Part shown: positions 41,992-51,481 of the stretch, piece after piece
Layout: every line of letters starts with the position of its first letter
Position numbering within the stretch: the stretch's first letter is position 1
NCBI RefSeq assembly: GCF_022024175.1
Contig: NZ_CP091794.1
Span: 2,356,001-2,420,000 of the forward strand
DNA: 64,000 nt
Direction of reading: 5' to 3'
DNA from: Prevotella communis
GTDB taxonomy: Bacteria; Bacteroidota; Bacteroidia; Bacteroidales; Bacteroidaceae
Made by a program: the position numbers and the translations under genes
The notes under the pieces: model-generated
Database searches by the model: none
What the model was told of the DNA's origin: nothing
The model's input: only the letters and a program-made list of their open reading frames with translations

Positions 41992-44900
41992 TTATCTGAT
42001 CAGCACCTTCATGGTCTGTCCGTTGGGTTTCACCACGATATTCAGTCCGCGCTGCAGCGACTCACGACGTACGCCCGAAGGACTGTAGATACCCTCTGGC
42101 ATACGACTGACAGGACGGGTGGTGATGCCGGTGAGGATGGACAAGTCGCGCAGACGGCACTCGGCCAGGAGGAACTCCTGCATGCCACTGCCCACTTCCT
42201 TGAACTGAATCACGTAGTCGCCCTTGGTGGTGATGTCGAACGACAGCGTGTTGCGCGTGGCCGACGAGATATCGCCTGCGGCATTACCATTCAGGTTGGG
42301 CGTAGCGGTATAGTTGGACGAAGAAGCAACGACACCGCCTGTGCTCTTCAGGATACGTGCCAAATAGGTGGGTGTGCCCTTCCATGCGGCCGTAGCGAAA
42401 GAGAGCACGTAAGAGCCAGGTTCGAGCGAGAGCTTATAGTTGGCTAGGCGACCATACTCCGCACTGGTGGTACGCCAGTAGAGTGCCTTGCCCTGATAGC
42501 CCTGCAGGCCACTGAAGGTACGGGGGCCACTGCCATTCGAGGTGGGATAGTTGCGCACATTGTCACCATCGGTGGTACGCCAGCCAACAGGCAGTTCACC
42601 GGCCTGCACATCCGTGAAGTCGAGGTCATAGACGGCGCACATATCGTAGAACTGAGGCTGAATGGTCACGTTCTCATCGGGCATGATGAACGATACCTCC
42701 TTGGCACCCACTTCCACAGGAATGGTCTTGCCCTGGGTGAAATAGACGGAGTTGACCACTCGGAGCGACTTGATGCCATAGCCTTCGTCAGCGCTGATGG
42801 TGAGGTGGACCTCCTGACCTGCCTGGGCTGAATCGACATCTGCAACCACAGTTCCAAAGTCGGCCTGTCGCACAGCAACATCAAATTTCTCCTTTGGCAT
42901 CTCTGCAGGCATATACGTAATCTGGTCGATGGTCATCTTGATAGCGCCTGAGTTTTGGAGCACGAAATTATTGGTACCTTCTTTCAGCGTGACAGGGATA
43001 ACAGCCTCACGCCAGTCGTTTTTATCAACTTTCTCAAAAGCTACAGTCTGAGCAGTACCATTAACGGTGGCTTTCATATTACCCGCCTTACTGCTGTTAC
43101 AATAGCGCACCAGGATATTATAGGCACCACCTTCGGTCAGCGTCAACTGATGACGCAGGGCGGCGGCTGTACTGGCTTGTGTCTCTACGTAGCCCATACC
43201 GGCAAAGTCCTTATAGTCCTGTGCCCACCAGCCGGAGTGTGTCAGACTGACGTTCACGCTCTTGTAGTCCATATTCTCGGCCTCAATGATAACTGGACCA
43301 TGATAGGCTGCTGGCTGCTGGGGCTGGCCTAAGGGTGTATCGGGGAGATAGTCGGTAAGACGGTTGGTACCCTCGCCGGCACAGGCAATAGTGATGGTGG
43401 CAGGACCCATGTGTTTCACACCCACACGATAGGTCTTCGTGTCGGCATCATAGTTCTCGCTAACCAAAGAGGCACTATAGGTGGTGGTACCCGTCTTGTG
43501 TTTCTCCACCGTTGTGACAGGCTGGGCGGTGGCACCAACGATATAGATGGTATCGGTACGTACCGTCAGGGTATCACTGCGGTAGTTGTTCAGATAGAGT
43601 TCGATACGGTCGGCATACTCACGAATCACACCGCTGGAGAGATTGTAATAGTCGAGTTTCAATGAGTCGCAGGTATTATACTGCAGAGAAATGGCACCCG
43701 TGGCGTGCTTATTCTTATTTAAATAGGTATAAGGAGCATAGGTCACCAACTGATTGCGATAGCGGTTCACGAAGAGGTCGCCCTTTGACACCTCTGGATA
43801 GAGTTCGTTGAACTCCTTAACCTTCTTTGACTGGGTGCCCCAACGCGAACTGAACCCACTCTTCTTTACTTGCACAGGGATACTTTTGGCAATATCGTCA
43901 TAGAGGCCTGGCACCATGGGGATAGCGCCATAACGGCCCGAGGACTTCAGATACCAACCGTTGTTCTCCCAACGTCCGTCGCCTTTGTTGCCCGGGTCTT
44001 TCACCTCATACAGGCCGGCATAGAGGGCATCGGGCACCTTGAAATCATTGTCGGCATCATGAATCAGCACGGCCTTGGTCTTGGCTACAACCTCCTGGCG
44101 GGTGGGGATATACATCTTGCCCTTGGTAATCTCGCGCCACATGTCTAACCAGATGCCTTTGAAATTGGAGAACAAGCCCCAGTTGCGACGGGTGTAGCCG
44201 TCAACGGTAGAATTGTTCAGGTTCTGGAAGTCTTCGGTCCAGATCAGCTCAGGACCATCCCACACGGCACCACCATTGACGCAGGTCTGTTCCATCACGG
44301 TACCGATACCTGCACTGCCGGGGTATTTCTTGCCGTGCTTCTCGCCCAGCACCTTAGTCAGCATGTCGTTGTAGCCGCAGTTGTCATAGCGCACACCATA
44401 GTTCTTGGTCAGACCGGCGATAAACGGACCGAAGCACACACTCTCGTTGTTATAGAAACTGCTGCAATGGGTGTACTTGTAGAGAAACAGGATGGACTCG
44501 GGATATTTCTGACAGGCAGCCAAGAACTTGGGCTCGGTCTTCAACTCTGCCAGAGGGTCAGTATCGAAATGATAGATACCGCCACACCAGCTCACCGTGA
44601 GAAAGCCGCCATACTTATGAGACATCTCAACAAGGTTGGCAAAGAGATTCCAACGACTGGACTTGGTCATGGAACTCAGGTCGCCTGCATCGCCAAAGGC
44701 CCAGAACTGCTCGGCATAGTTCCATCCAAGGAAGTTGGGGAAGGTCTTGAAGAAATACTCGAAAGTCTGCAGGTCGTTATCCTGAATATGGGTGTGACCA
44801 CCAGAGGCAGGCTGACAAGAGAACCACATATTGTTCTGCTGACAGACAGTGGCCCACGACTTATAGGTTCGCACTGCATTACGAGGCATACGATACATGC

Positions 44901-45135
44901 CGGTCTTCGTGTCAAACTGACAAGAGAGCGACAGGTTCAGACAAACATAAGGTTTGATATCTGCTGGTATCAAATCAATAATTTTTTGTGGGTCAGCACT
45001 GTTCCACACATCAACGTGGACCAACCATAACGGATGCTGATTGTCAATAGGACGACGCTGTTGGGCCTGGATGCCATGAAAGGCACAGACGCTCAGCATC
45101 ATCACTAAAAGAAATGAGTAAATTTTTCTAATCAT
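41992..45135 (-). CDS. Secreted GH98 glycoside hydrolase with CBM and repeat domains
   Basis: 1047 residues from ATG 45135. The -7 box TACTTTTG (45170-45163) fixes the start and excludes an earlier frame to 45165. Signal peptide about 1-25. The GH98 barrel (about 27-330) opens with HPLWLVHVDVWNSADPQKI and PYVCLNLSLSCQFD, which are typical, followed by the GH98 C-terminal module to about 600. A CBM6/35-like domain (about 610-760; VIIEAENMDY...HSGWWAQDY) and a B-repeat-like domain (about 770-840) follow, and the last 40 residues (MPEGIYSPSGVRRESLQRGL) look like a T9SS sorting tail. GH98 enzymes cut inside blood-group glycans or complex glucuronoarabinoxylans. Which one is not decided. Confidence 0.85.
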   Translation of the reverse strand: MIRKIYSFLLVMMLSVCAFHGIQAQQRRPIDNQHPLWLVHVDVWNSADPQKIIDLIPADIKPYVCLNLSLSCQFDTKTGMYRMPRNAVRTYKSWATVCQQNNMWFSCQPASGGHTHIQDNDLQTFEYFFKTFPNFLGWNYAEQFWAFGDAGDLSSMTKSSRWNLFANLVEMSHKYGGFLTVSWCGGIYHFDTDPLAELKTEPKFLAACQKYPESILFLYKYTHCSSFYNNESVCFGPFIAGLTKNYGVRYDNCGYNDMLTKVLGEKHGKKYPGSAGIGTVMEQTCVNGGAVWDGPELIWTEDFQNLNNSTVDGYTRRNWGLFSNFKGIWLDMWREITKGKMYIPTRQEVVAKTKAVLIHDADNDFKVPDALYAGLYEVKDPGNKGDGRWENNGWYLKSSGRYGAIPMVPGLYDDIAKSIPVQVKKSGFSSRWGTQSKKVKEFNELYPEVSKGDLFVNRYRNQLVTYAPYTYLNKNKHATGAISLQYNTCDSLKLDYYNLSSGVIREYADRIELYLNNYRSDTLTVRTDTIYIVGATAQPVTTVEKHKTGTTTYSASLVSENYDADTKTYRVGVKHMGPATITIACAGEGTNRLTDYLPDTPLGQPQQPAAYHGPVIIEAENMDYKSVNVSLTHSGWWAQDYKDFAGMGYVETQASTAAALRHQLTLTEGGAYNILVRYCNSSKAGNMKATVNGTAQTVAFEKVDKNDWREAVIPVTLKEGTNNFVLQNSGAIKMTIDQITYMPAEMPKEKFDVAVRQADFGTVVADVDSAQAGQEVHLTISADEGYGIKSLRVVNSVYFTQGKTIPVEVGAKEVSFIMPDENVTIQPQFYDMCAVYDLDFTDVQAGELPVGWRTTDGDNVRNYPTSNGSGPRTFSGLQGYQGKALYWRTTSAEYGRLANYKLSLEPGSYVLSFATAAWKGTPTYLARILKSTGGVVASSSNYTATPNLNGNAAGDISSATRNTLSFDITTKGDYVIQFKEVGSGMQEFLLAECRLRDLSILTGITTRPVSRMPEGIYSPSGVRRESLQRGLNIVVKPNGQTMKVLIR

Positions 45136-45162
45136 AATTCTTAGGTTTTTAAATCTATGCTG

Positions 45163-45170
45163 CAAAAGTA
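45163..45170 (-). promoter_or_regulatory. -7 box of the GH98 gene
   Basis: TACTTTTG on the minus strand, start near 45156, leader about 20 nt. Confidence 0.5.
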
Positions 45171-45265
45171 CAAATAATTCCTCTAATAATTATACGAAAA
45201 TGTTTCATTCGTTTTGGAAATTGTACAGACTACACTCCATTTTCTAAAATTTTCAAAATAAATGA

Positions 45266-45286
45266 GTGAAACAACAACTGTTTCAC
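45266..45286. promoter_or_regulatory. Everted parS-like palindrome before parA
   Basis: GTGAAACA (45266-45273) and TGTTTCAC (45279-45286) are the two half-sites of the ParB site TGTTTCACGTGAAACA in reversed order, with 5 bp between. The right arm continues as CGGAAATTA, one step from the parS centre. It sits 10 bp before the -7 box of parA. Confidence 0.5.
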
Positions 45287-45296
45287 GGAAATTATG

Positions 45297-45304
45297 TATC
45301 TTTG
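45297..45304 (+). promoter_or_regulatory. -7 box of the parA operon
   Basis: TATCTTTG, start near 45311, leader about 24 nt. The -33 position overlaps the parS-like palindrome, so ParB could repress the operon. Confidence 0.6.
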
Positions 45305-45334
45305 CAGTTCAAATCCATAGGAGAAAAATTAAAA

Positions 45335-46099
45335 ATGGGAAAGATTATTGCACTTGCTAACCAAAAAGGAGGCGTGGGAAAGACCACGACAACCATTAAT
45401 CTGGCAGCATCGCTGGCTACGCTGGAGAAAAGCGTACTGGTGGTTGATGCCGACCCTCAGGCTAACGCATCCAGCGGACTGGGAGTAGACCTGAAAGAGG
45501 TGGACTGCTCGCTCTACGAATGTATCATTAACCATACAGATGTACGCGAGGCTATCTATACAACCGACATCGAGGGACTGGACATCATCCCCAGCCATAT
45601 TGACCTGGTAGGTGCTGAGATAGAAATGCTGAACCTGGACAACCGCGAGCGTGTCATCAAGAATATGCTCGACCCCATCCGCAATGAATACGACTATATC
45701 CTGATTGACTGTTCACCATCACTGGGCCTCATCACGGTGAATGCCCTGACAGCAGCCGACTCAGTCATCATCCCCGTGCAGTGTGAGTACTTCGCACTGG
45801 AGGGTATCTCAAAACTGCTGAACACCATCAAGATCATCAAGTCGAAACTGAACACGAAGCTCGAGATTGAAGGCTTCCTCCTGACGATGTACGACTCACG
45901 TCTCCGTCTGGCCAACCAGATTTACGACGAGGTGAAGCGCCACTTCCAGGAACTGGTGTTCAAGACCGTGATTCAGCGTAACGTGAAACTGTCTGAGAGT
46001 CCCTCACACGGTCTGCCCGTCATCCTCTATGACGCAGACTCTACAGGTAGCAAGAACCATTTGGCATTGGCAAAGGAAATTATCAGCAAAAACAAATAA
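45335..46099 (+). CDS. parA: Chromosome partitioning ATPase ParA (Soj)
   Basis: 254 residues from ATG 45335. The deviant Walker A is KGGVGKTTTT (about 11-20), the Walker A' is VVDADPQANAS, and the Walker B is YILIDCSPSLG. It forms ATP-bound dimers on DNA that move the ParB-parS complex during chromosome segregation. First gene of a five-gene operon; parB follows after 3 bp. Confidence 0.93.
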   Translation: MGKIIALANQKGGVGKTTTTINLAASLATLEKSVLVVDADPQANASSGLGVDLKEVDCSLYECIINHTDVREAIYTTDIEGLDIIPSHIDLVGAEIEMLNLDNRERVIKNMLDPIRNEYDYILIDCSPSLGLITVNALTAADSVIIPVQCEYFALEGISKLLNTIKIIKSKLNTKLEIEGFLLTMYDSRLRLANQIYDEVKRHFQELVFKTVIQRNVKLSESPSHGLPVILYDADSTGSKNHLALAKEIISKNK

Positions 46100-46102
46100 A
46101 TC

Positions 46103-47017
46103 ATGGCTGTTAGAAAGAAATTTGACAAGAGCGTACTGGGCAGAGGTCTGGACGATATCAGCACTGGTCGCGGACTGGATGCCCTCATAGATACAAGTGA
46201 CGTTAAGACACAGGGCTCATCAAACCTGAACGAGATTCCCATCGACCAGATTGAGCCCAACCCCGACCAGCCTCGTCGTGAGTTTGACGAGACGGCTATG
46301 CAGGAACTGGCAGCAAGTATCCAGACAATGGGTATTATTGCACCTATCACCCTGCGTCAGGTCAGCGAGAACCACTACCAGATCATCGCCGGTGAACGTC
46401 GTTGGCGCGCATCGCAGATTGCCGGTCTCACGGCTATCCCTGCCTATATCCGCACGGCCAACGATGAGAGCGTGATGGAGCTGGCACTGGTGGAGAATAT
46501 CCAGCGTGAGGACCTGAACGCCATCGAAATAGCACTGGCCTACGAGCACCTGGCAGAGACCAGTGGCATGACGCAGGAGAAAATCTCTGAGCGCGTGGGC
46601 AAGAGCCGTACGGCGGTGACCAACTATATGCGTCTGCTGAAGTTGCCCGCACAGATTCAGATGGCCCTGAAGAACCGTGAGATTGACATGGGACATGCGC
46701 GTGCACTGCTGGCACTGGACTCTCCCTCGCTTCAGCTGAAACTCTTCAAGGAGGTACAGAAGAACCAGTACTCTGTGCGCAAGGTTGAGGAGATGGTACA
46801 GGCACTGAAGAATGGCGAGGACGTGCAGACCGTACGCAAGCGCATCACGACAAGGGTGCCCCTGTCAAGCAGTCTGAACGAGAGCAAGAACCGCCTGACA
46901 AGCATGCTCAACACAAAGGTACAGCTGACCTGTTCACCCAAGGGTAACGGAAAGATCAGCATCACCTTTGCCAATGAGGAGGACCTGAACCGTATCATGA
47001 GTCTGCTGGAGAGATAA
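46103..47017 (+). CDS. parB: Chromosome partitioning protein ParB (CTPase, parS-binding)
   Basis: 304 residues. N-terminal conserved block IDQIEPNPDQPRREFDE and the CTP-binding box GERRWRAS (about 97-104). HTH DNA-binding domain (about 145-200; ISERVGKSRTAVTNYMRLLKLP), and a C-terminal dimer domain that ends with ITFANEEDLNRIMSLL. Binds parS and, in clamp form, spreads along DNA. It can also regulate its own operon. Confidence 0.93.
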   Translation: MAVRKKFDKSVLGRGLDDISTGRGLDALIDTSDVKTQGSSNLNEIPIDQIEPNPDQPRREFDETAMQELAASIQTMGIIAPITLRQVSENHYQIIAGERRWRASQIAGLTAIPAYIRTANDESVMELALVENIQREDLNAIEIALAYEHLAETSGMTQEKISERVGKSRTAVTNYMRLLKLPAQIQMALKNREIDMGHARALLALDSPSLQLKLFKEVQKNQYSVRKVEEMVQALKNGEDVQTVRKRITTRVPLSSSLNESKNRLTSMLNTKVQLTCSPKGNGKISITFANEEDLNRIMSLLER

Positions 47018-47030
47018 GGAAGTGGTTGAT

Positions 47031-47783
47031 ATGAATATAAAAAAGGTATACAGAAGGAACGAACGGGTAACAAAGCTTTTACTTTTTTACCTATTTGCCT
47101 TTTTACCTTTTACGGCATCGGCCCAGAACGCCCTACCCGACTCCATCGTGATGGCGATGGACTCCATGTACGAGGCACTGCCTCTCGACACGGCCTTCAT
47201 CGAGGACTCGCTGGAATACCAGAAGCTGACCTTCGTGAAGGACGAGGCAGAGATGAAGGTGGCGCGCGACTGGAACACATGGCGACCCGACCCGCAGAGG
47301 GCTCTCTGGCTGGCACTGGTCATACCTGGCGGTGGTCAGATATACAACAGGAAATACTGGAAACTGCCCATCGTATATGGCGGATTCGTAGGCTGTATCT
47401 ATGCCATGATGTGGAACAACATGATGTACAAGGACTACTCACAGGCCTATCTGGACATCATGGACGACGACCCGGGAACGGCCAGCTATAATAAGTTCCT
47501 GCACCTGGGCAAACAGATTACGCCTGCCAACGAAGAGCGCTACAAGCAGATCTTCAAGAGCAGGAAGGATAAATACCGCCGATGGCGCGACCTGAGCTTC
47601 TTCTGCATGCTGGGTGTCTATGCGGTATCCGTGATTGACGCCTACGTGGATGCAGAACTGTCGTCGTTCGACATCTCCAAGGACCTGAGTCTGAAGGTAC
47701 GTCCTACGGTGATCAGCAACAAGTCGTCTGTCAACCCGCTCTATGCCACATCGCTGGGTGTCAACTGTAGTATTAATTTTTAA
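47031..47783 (+). CDS. DUF5683 membrane protein of the parAB operon
   Basis: 250 residues from ATG 47031; an upstream GTG at 47022 is also possible. Signal-peptide-like N-terminus (about 12-32) is written in a repeat word (TTTTTACCTTTT-like) giving KLLLFYLFAFLPFTASAQ. The core (about 80-170, with PGGGQIYNRKYWKLPIVYGG and two helices) is the DUF5683 signature. It is a usual partner of ParAB, MltD and SpoT in Bacteroidota. Function unknown. Confidence 0.8.
   Translation: MNIKKVYRRNERVTKLLLFYLFAFLPFTASAQNALPDSIVMAMDSMYEALPLDTAFIEDSLEYQKLTFVKDEAEMKVARDWNTWRPDPQRALWLALVIPGGGQIYNRKYWKLPIVYGGFVGCIYAMMWNNMMYKDYSQAYLDIMDDDPGTASYNKFLHLGKQITPANEERYKQIFKSRKDKYRRWRDLSFFCMLGVYAVSVIDAYVDAELSSFDISKDLSLKVRPTVISNKSSVNPLYATSLGVNCSINF
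47077..47112. repeat. Repeat word in the DUF5683 signal peptide region
   Basis: TTTTACTTTTTTACC followed by TTTTTACCTTTT encodes the hydrophobic core of the signal peptide. Similar words occur after the GH2 gene near 9019-9053. Confidence 0.4.
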
Positions 47784-47801
47784 ACACGATAACATTAACG
47801 A

Positions 47802-49133
47802 ATGATGATAAAGACATATATTACAAAGCTATTGGACAAAACAGTAAGATGGTCACTGCCACTATGTATGGCTGTGCTGCCCCTGAACGGCAGTGCACAG
47901 ATTGTGGTCGACGATGATGATGACGACGACGAGATTGAGGTTGTCGACGAGATGGGCAACAAGGAGGAGATTGACTTCCCTGAGGCCATGACCTACGATA
48001 TGGATAGTCTGATGAGCCAATATATGTCGAAGACTTACCTGGCAACGGACAACGACTGTCAGATGAAGAACGAGAATGTCACCTACGACAAGCAGGTGTA
48101 TATCGACCGTCTGCACCGCATGCCCACCATCATGGAGATGCCATACAACGAGGTGGTGCAGTCGTGCATCGACAGATATACCTCACGCATGAGACAGTCG
48201 GTGAGCTACTTCCTGGGTGCGTCAAATTTCTACATGCCTATCTTCGAGGAAGCACTCGACCTGTACCAGTTGCCCTTGGAACTGAAATACCTGCCTGTCA
48301 TTGAGTCGGCCCTGAACCCCACAGCCGTATCACGTGTTGGTGCTACCGGCCTGTGGCAGTTTATGCTGACCACGGGTAAGGCCTACGGACTGAACGTGAA
48401 CACACTGGTGGACGAGCGCCGTGACCCCGTGAAGGCATCATACGCTGCTGCCCGCTATCTGCGCGACCTGTATAATATCTTCGGCGACTGGAACCTGGTG
48501 ATTGCCGCCTACAACTGTGGTCCTGAGAATATCAACAAGGCTATCCGTCGCTCTGGCGGTGAGAAGGACTACTGGAAGATCTACCCCTATCTGCCCAAGG
48601 AGACGAGAGGCTATGTGCCTGCTTTCATTGCGGCCAACTACGTGATGAACTACTACTGCGAGCATAATATCTGTCCGATGAAGAGTCAGTTGCCCGTCAA
48701 GACAGACACCGTCATGGTAGACCGCAACGTGAACTTCAGTCAGATAGCCAGTGTCTGCGGACTTGACATCTCCATGATCAGAGCGCTGAACCCTGCCTAC
48801 AGACGTGACATCGTGCCTGGTGCAACGACACCATCGCCCATCCGTCTGCCTATCAGCGATATCTCGACATTCATTGACAGACAGGACTCCATCTATGCGG
48901 CAGAGTCAAGCACAGACAAGCGTCTGGAAGTGGCAGTAGAAGAGGTGACGGTGAAAACCAGCACGACCAAAGACAGAAAGAGCAGCAGAAACGCACAATG
49001 GCATAAGGTACGCTCTGGCGATACCCTGAGTGCCATCGCAAAAAGAAATAGAACGACAGTCAGCAAGATAAAGAAATTAAACGGACTGCGCAATAGCAAC
49101 CTACGTCCCGGACAGCGTCTGAGAGTACGTTAA
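47802..49133 (+). CDS. Lytic murein transglycosylase with two LysM domains (MltD-like)
   Basis: 443 residues. Signal peptide about 1-32 (ending NGSAQ), then an acidic stretch (VVDDDDDDDEIE). The SLT domain (about 145-275) has the catalytic Glu in PVIESALNPTA, followed by GATGLWQFM and AAYNCGPENI. A degenerate LysM (about 310-345) is followed by a second clear LysM (about 395-443, VRSGDTLSAIAKRNRT). Cleaves peptidoglycan glycan strands; LysM anchors it to the wall. Fourth gene of the operon. Confidence 0.88.
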   Translation: MMIKTYITKLLDKTVRWSLPLCMAVLPLNGSAQIVVDDDDDDDEIEVVDEMGNKEEIDFPEAMTYDMDSLMSQYMSKTYLATDNDCQMKNENVTYDKQVYIDRLHRMPTIMEMPYNEVVQSCIDRYTSRMRQSVSYFLGASNFYMPIFEEALDLYQLPLELKYLPVIESALNPTAVSRVGATGLWQFMLTTGKAYGLNVNTLVDERRDPVKASYAAARYLRDLYNIFGDWNLVIAAYNCGPENINKAIRRSGGEKDYWKIYPYLPKETRGYVPAFIAANYVMNYYCEHNICPMKSQLPVKTDTVMVDRNVNFSQIASVCGLDISMIRALNPAYRRDIVPGATTPSPIRLPISDISTFIDRQDSIYAAESSTDKRLEVAVEEVTVKTSTTKDRKSSRNAQWHKVRSGDTLSAIAKRNRTTVSKIKKLNGLRNSNLRPGQRLRVR

Positions 49134-49181
49134 GAAGAAGAAAGAAGAAGACGATAGTTAGTAGTTAAAATTACAAGGAGG

Positions 49182-51476
49182 ATGTCTATGACTGATGATG
49201 AGCAGAAATTAAAGGAACAGGAAGCAGCCGATGAAAAACTGATTAATGATGCGTACGAGAAACTCATCAATGACTACCTGAACTCGCGCCATCGCAAGAA
49301 GGTGGACTTGATTGGAAAAGCATTCAATTTCGCACGTCAGGCTCACAAGGGCGTGAGACGACTGTCGGGCGAGCCCTATATCATGCACCCCATCGCCGTG
49401 GCACAGATTGTGTGCTCGGAGATAGGACTGGGTTCTACCAGTATCTGTGCAGCCCTGCTCCACGATGTTGTGGAGGATACCGACTTCACCGTTGAGGATA
49501 TCGAGAACATGTTCGGTCCGAAGATTGCACAGATCGTCGACGGACTGACAAAGATTAGCGGCGGTATCTTTGGCGAACAGGCCTCGGCTCAGGCAGAGAA
49601 CTTCAAGAAGCTGCTGCTCACCATGAGCGAGGATATCCGTGTGATCCTGATTAAGATAGCCGACCGTCTGCACAACATGCGCACGCTGGACTCCCAGCCT
49701 GCCAACAAGCAATACAAGATTGCGGGCGAGACGCTCTACCTGTATGCCCCTCTGGCCCACCGTCTGGGACTCTATAAGATCAAGTCGGAACTGGAGAACC
49801 TGAGTTTCAAGTTCGAGCACCCGGAGGAATATGCCATTATCGAACGTAAGCTGGAAGAGACCCGCGTCCTGCGTCATCAGTCGTTCGACGAGTTTACCCA
49901 GCCTATCGAGGCTGCCCTCCAGAAGATGGGCTTCCAGTATGAGATCAAGGAACGTGTGAAGACGCCCTACTCCATCTGGAGTAAGATGCAGAAGAAGCAT
50001 GTGTCCTTTGACGAGATCTATGACATCCTGGCCGTACGTATCATCTTCACTCCCAAGAACCGTGAGGAGGAAGTGGATGAGTGCTGGAAGATATACGTGG
50101 CCCTGACGAAGATATACAAATATCACCCCGACCGTATTCGCGACTGGTTGAACAATCCCAAGGCCAATGGCTATCAGGCCCTGCACGTGACGCTGATGTC
50201 GAAACAGGGTCTCTGGATTGAGGTGCAGATCCGTTCTGACCGTATGAACGAGATAGCGGAACAGGGACTTGCTGCCCACTGGAAATACAAGGAGGGGGCT
50301 GAGGAAGATGGTATCACAGAGGATGAGACTGAGCTGAACGAGTGGCTCCGTACCATCAAGGAGATCCTGGACGACCCACAGCCCGACGCGATGGACTTTC
50401 TGGATGCCATCAAACTGAATCTCTTCTCCAGCGAGATATTTGTCTTCACGCCCAAGGGTGAGATCAAGACGATGCCGGCAGACAGTACCGTGCTCGACTT
50501 CGCCTTCTCTATCCACACCTTCCTGGGATCACACTGCATCGGTGCGAAGGTCAACCACAAGCTGGTGCCCCTGAGTCACAGACTGGCCAGCGGCGACCAG
50601 GTGGAGATTCTCACATCCAAGTCGCACCACGTACAACCCTCATGGGTGAACTTCGTGACCACGGCCAAGGCCAAGGCCAAGATTGAGGCCATGCTGCGCC
50701 GTGCCAATCGTGAGATACAGAAGAAGGGTGAGGAGAAACTGGAGAACTGGCTGGCGAAGTACAATATCGAACAGTCGCCTGCTGTCCTGGACCGCCTGTG
50801 CAAGATGTTCGACGTAACGCGTCGCGAAGCCCTCTATCAGGGCATCGGCGAGAACACCTTCCTGATTGGCGAGAAAGATATCGACGAGATAAAGGGTAAG
50901 AAGAAGAAACACAGTAACAACAACGGTGGCGGCTGGCGCAAATTCGTGCCTTTCGTCAAAGCCAAGAAAGAGGAGGAGAAGAAGGAAGAGGAGCCCGAAC
51001 TGTTTATCGTGCCCGAGAAGTTCAATCGTAAGAAGCCTATCTACATCAACGAGAAGAATATCCGTCAATATATCTTCCCCGACTGCTGTCACCCCATCCC
51101 CGGTGACGACACGCTGGGTTATATAGACAATCGTAACCGCATAGAACTCCATAAACGTACCTGTCCGATTGCCAACAAGTTGAAAGCCAGCTTCGGCAAC
51201 CGTATCCTGGACGTAAAATGGGATATGCACAAAACCATGTTCTTTGATGCCACCATCCGCCTGGGAGGTATCGACCGCCGCGGACTGGTCAACGAGGTGA
51301 CGACGATTATCTCCAACCAGATGAGCGTGGACATCCGCAAGCTGACCTTCACCACGGAGGATGGTATCTTCGACGGTGTCATCGACCTGCGTGTTCACGA
51401 CCGTGATGATGTGGCAGAGATTATCGACCGTCTGAAAGAGGTGGACGACCTGAAAGAGATTTCACAAATCATGTAA
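49182..51476 (+). CDS. spoT: Bifunctional (p)ppGpp synthetase/hydrolase, RelA/SpoT family
   Basis: 764 residues, normal for the long RSH family. HD hydrolase (about 40-190) with HD ligands in MHPIAVAQ and LLHDVVEDT. Synthetase domain (about 235-360) with SIWSKMQKKHVSFDEI and GYQALHVTLM. Then TGS (about 405-470), a helical segment, and a C-terminal ACT domain (about 690-764). Both catalytic regions look intact, so it can make and degrade the alarmone. Follows mltD by 48 bp; part of the parAB operon. Confidence 0.92.
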   Translation: MSMTDDEQKLKEQEAADEKLINDAYEKLINDYLNSRHRKKVDLIGKAFNFARQAHKGVRRLSGEPYIMHPIAVAQIVCSEIGLGSTSICAALLHDVVEDTDFTVEDIENMFGPKIAQIVDGLTKISGGIFGEQASAQAENFKKLLLTMSEDIRVILIKIADRLHNMRTLDSQPANKQYKIAGETLYLYAPLAHRLGLYKIKSELENLSFKFEHPEEYAIIERKLEETRVLRHQSFDEFTQPIEAALQKMGFQYEIKERVKTPYSIWSKMQKKHVSFDEIYDILAVRIIFTPKNREEEVDECWKIYVALTKIYKYHPDRIRDWLNNPKANGYQALHVTLMSKQGLWIEVQIRSDRMNEIAEQGLAAHWKYKEGAEEDGITEDETELNEWLRTIKEILDDPQPDAMDFLDAIKLNLFSSEIFVFTPKGEIKTMPADSTVLDFAFSIHTFLGSHCIGAKVNHKLVPLSHRLASGDQVEILTSKSHHVQPSWVNFVTTAKAKAKIEAMLRRANREIQKKGEEKLENWLAKYNIEQSPAVLDRLCKMFDVTRREALYQGIGENTFLIGEKDIDEIKGKKKKHSNNNGGGWRKFVPFVKAKKEEEKKEEEPELFIVPEKFNRKKPIYINEKNIRQYIFPDCCHPIPGDDTLGYIDNRNRIELHKRTCPIANKLKASFGNRILDVKWDMHKTMFFDATIRLGGIDRRGLVNEVTTIISNQMSVDIRKLTFTTEDGIFDGVIDLRVHDRDDVAEIIDRLKEVDDLKEISQIM

Positions 51477-51481
51477 TACAT

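Noticed and set aside
43400..43430. TGTTTCAC inside the GH98 gene as a parS site
   Set aside because: Only one half matches; the other half is unrelated and the site is within coding sequence.
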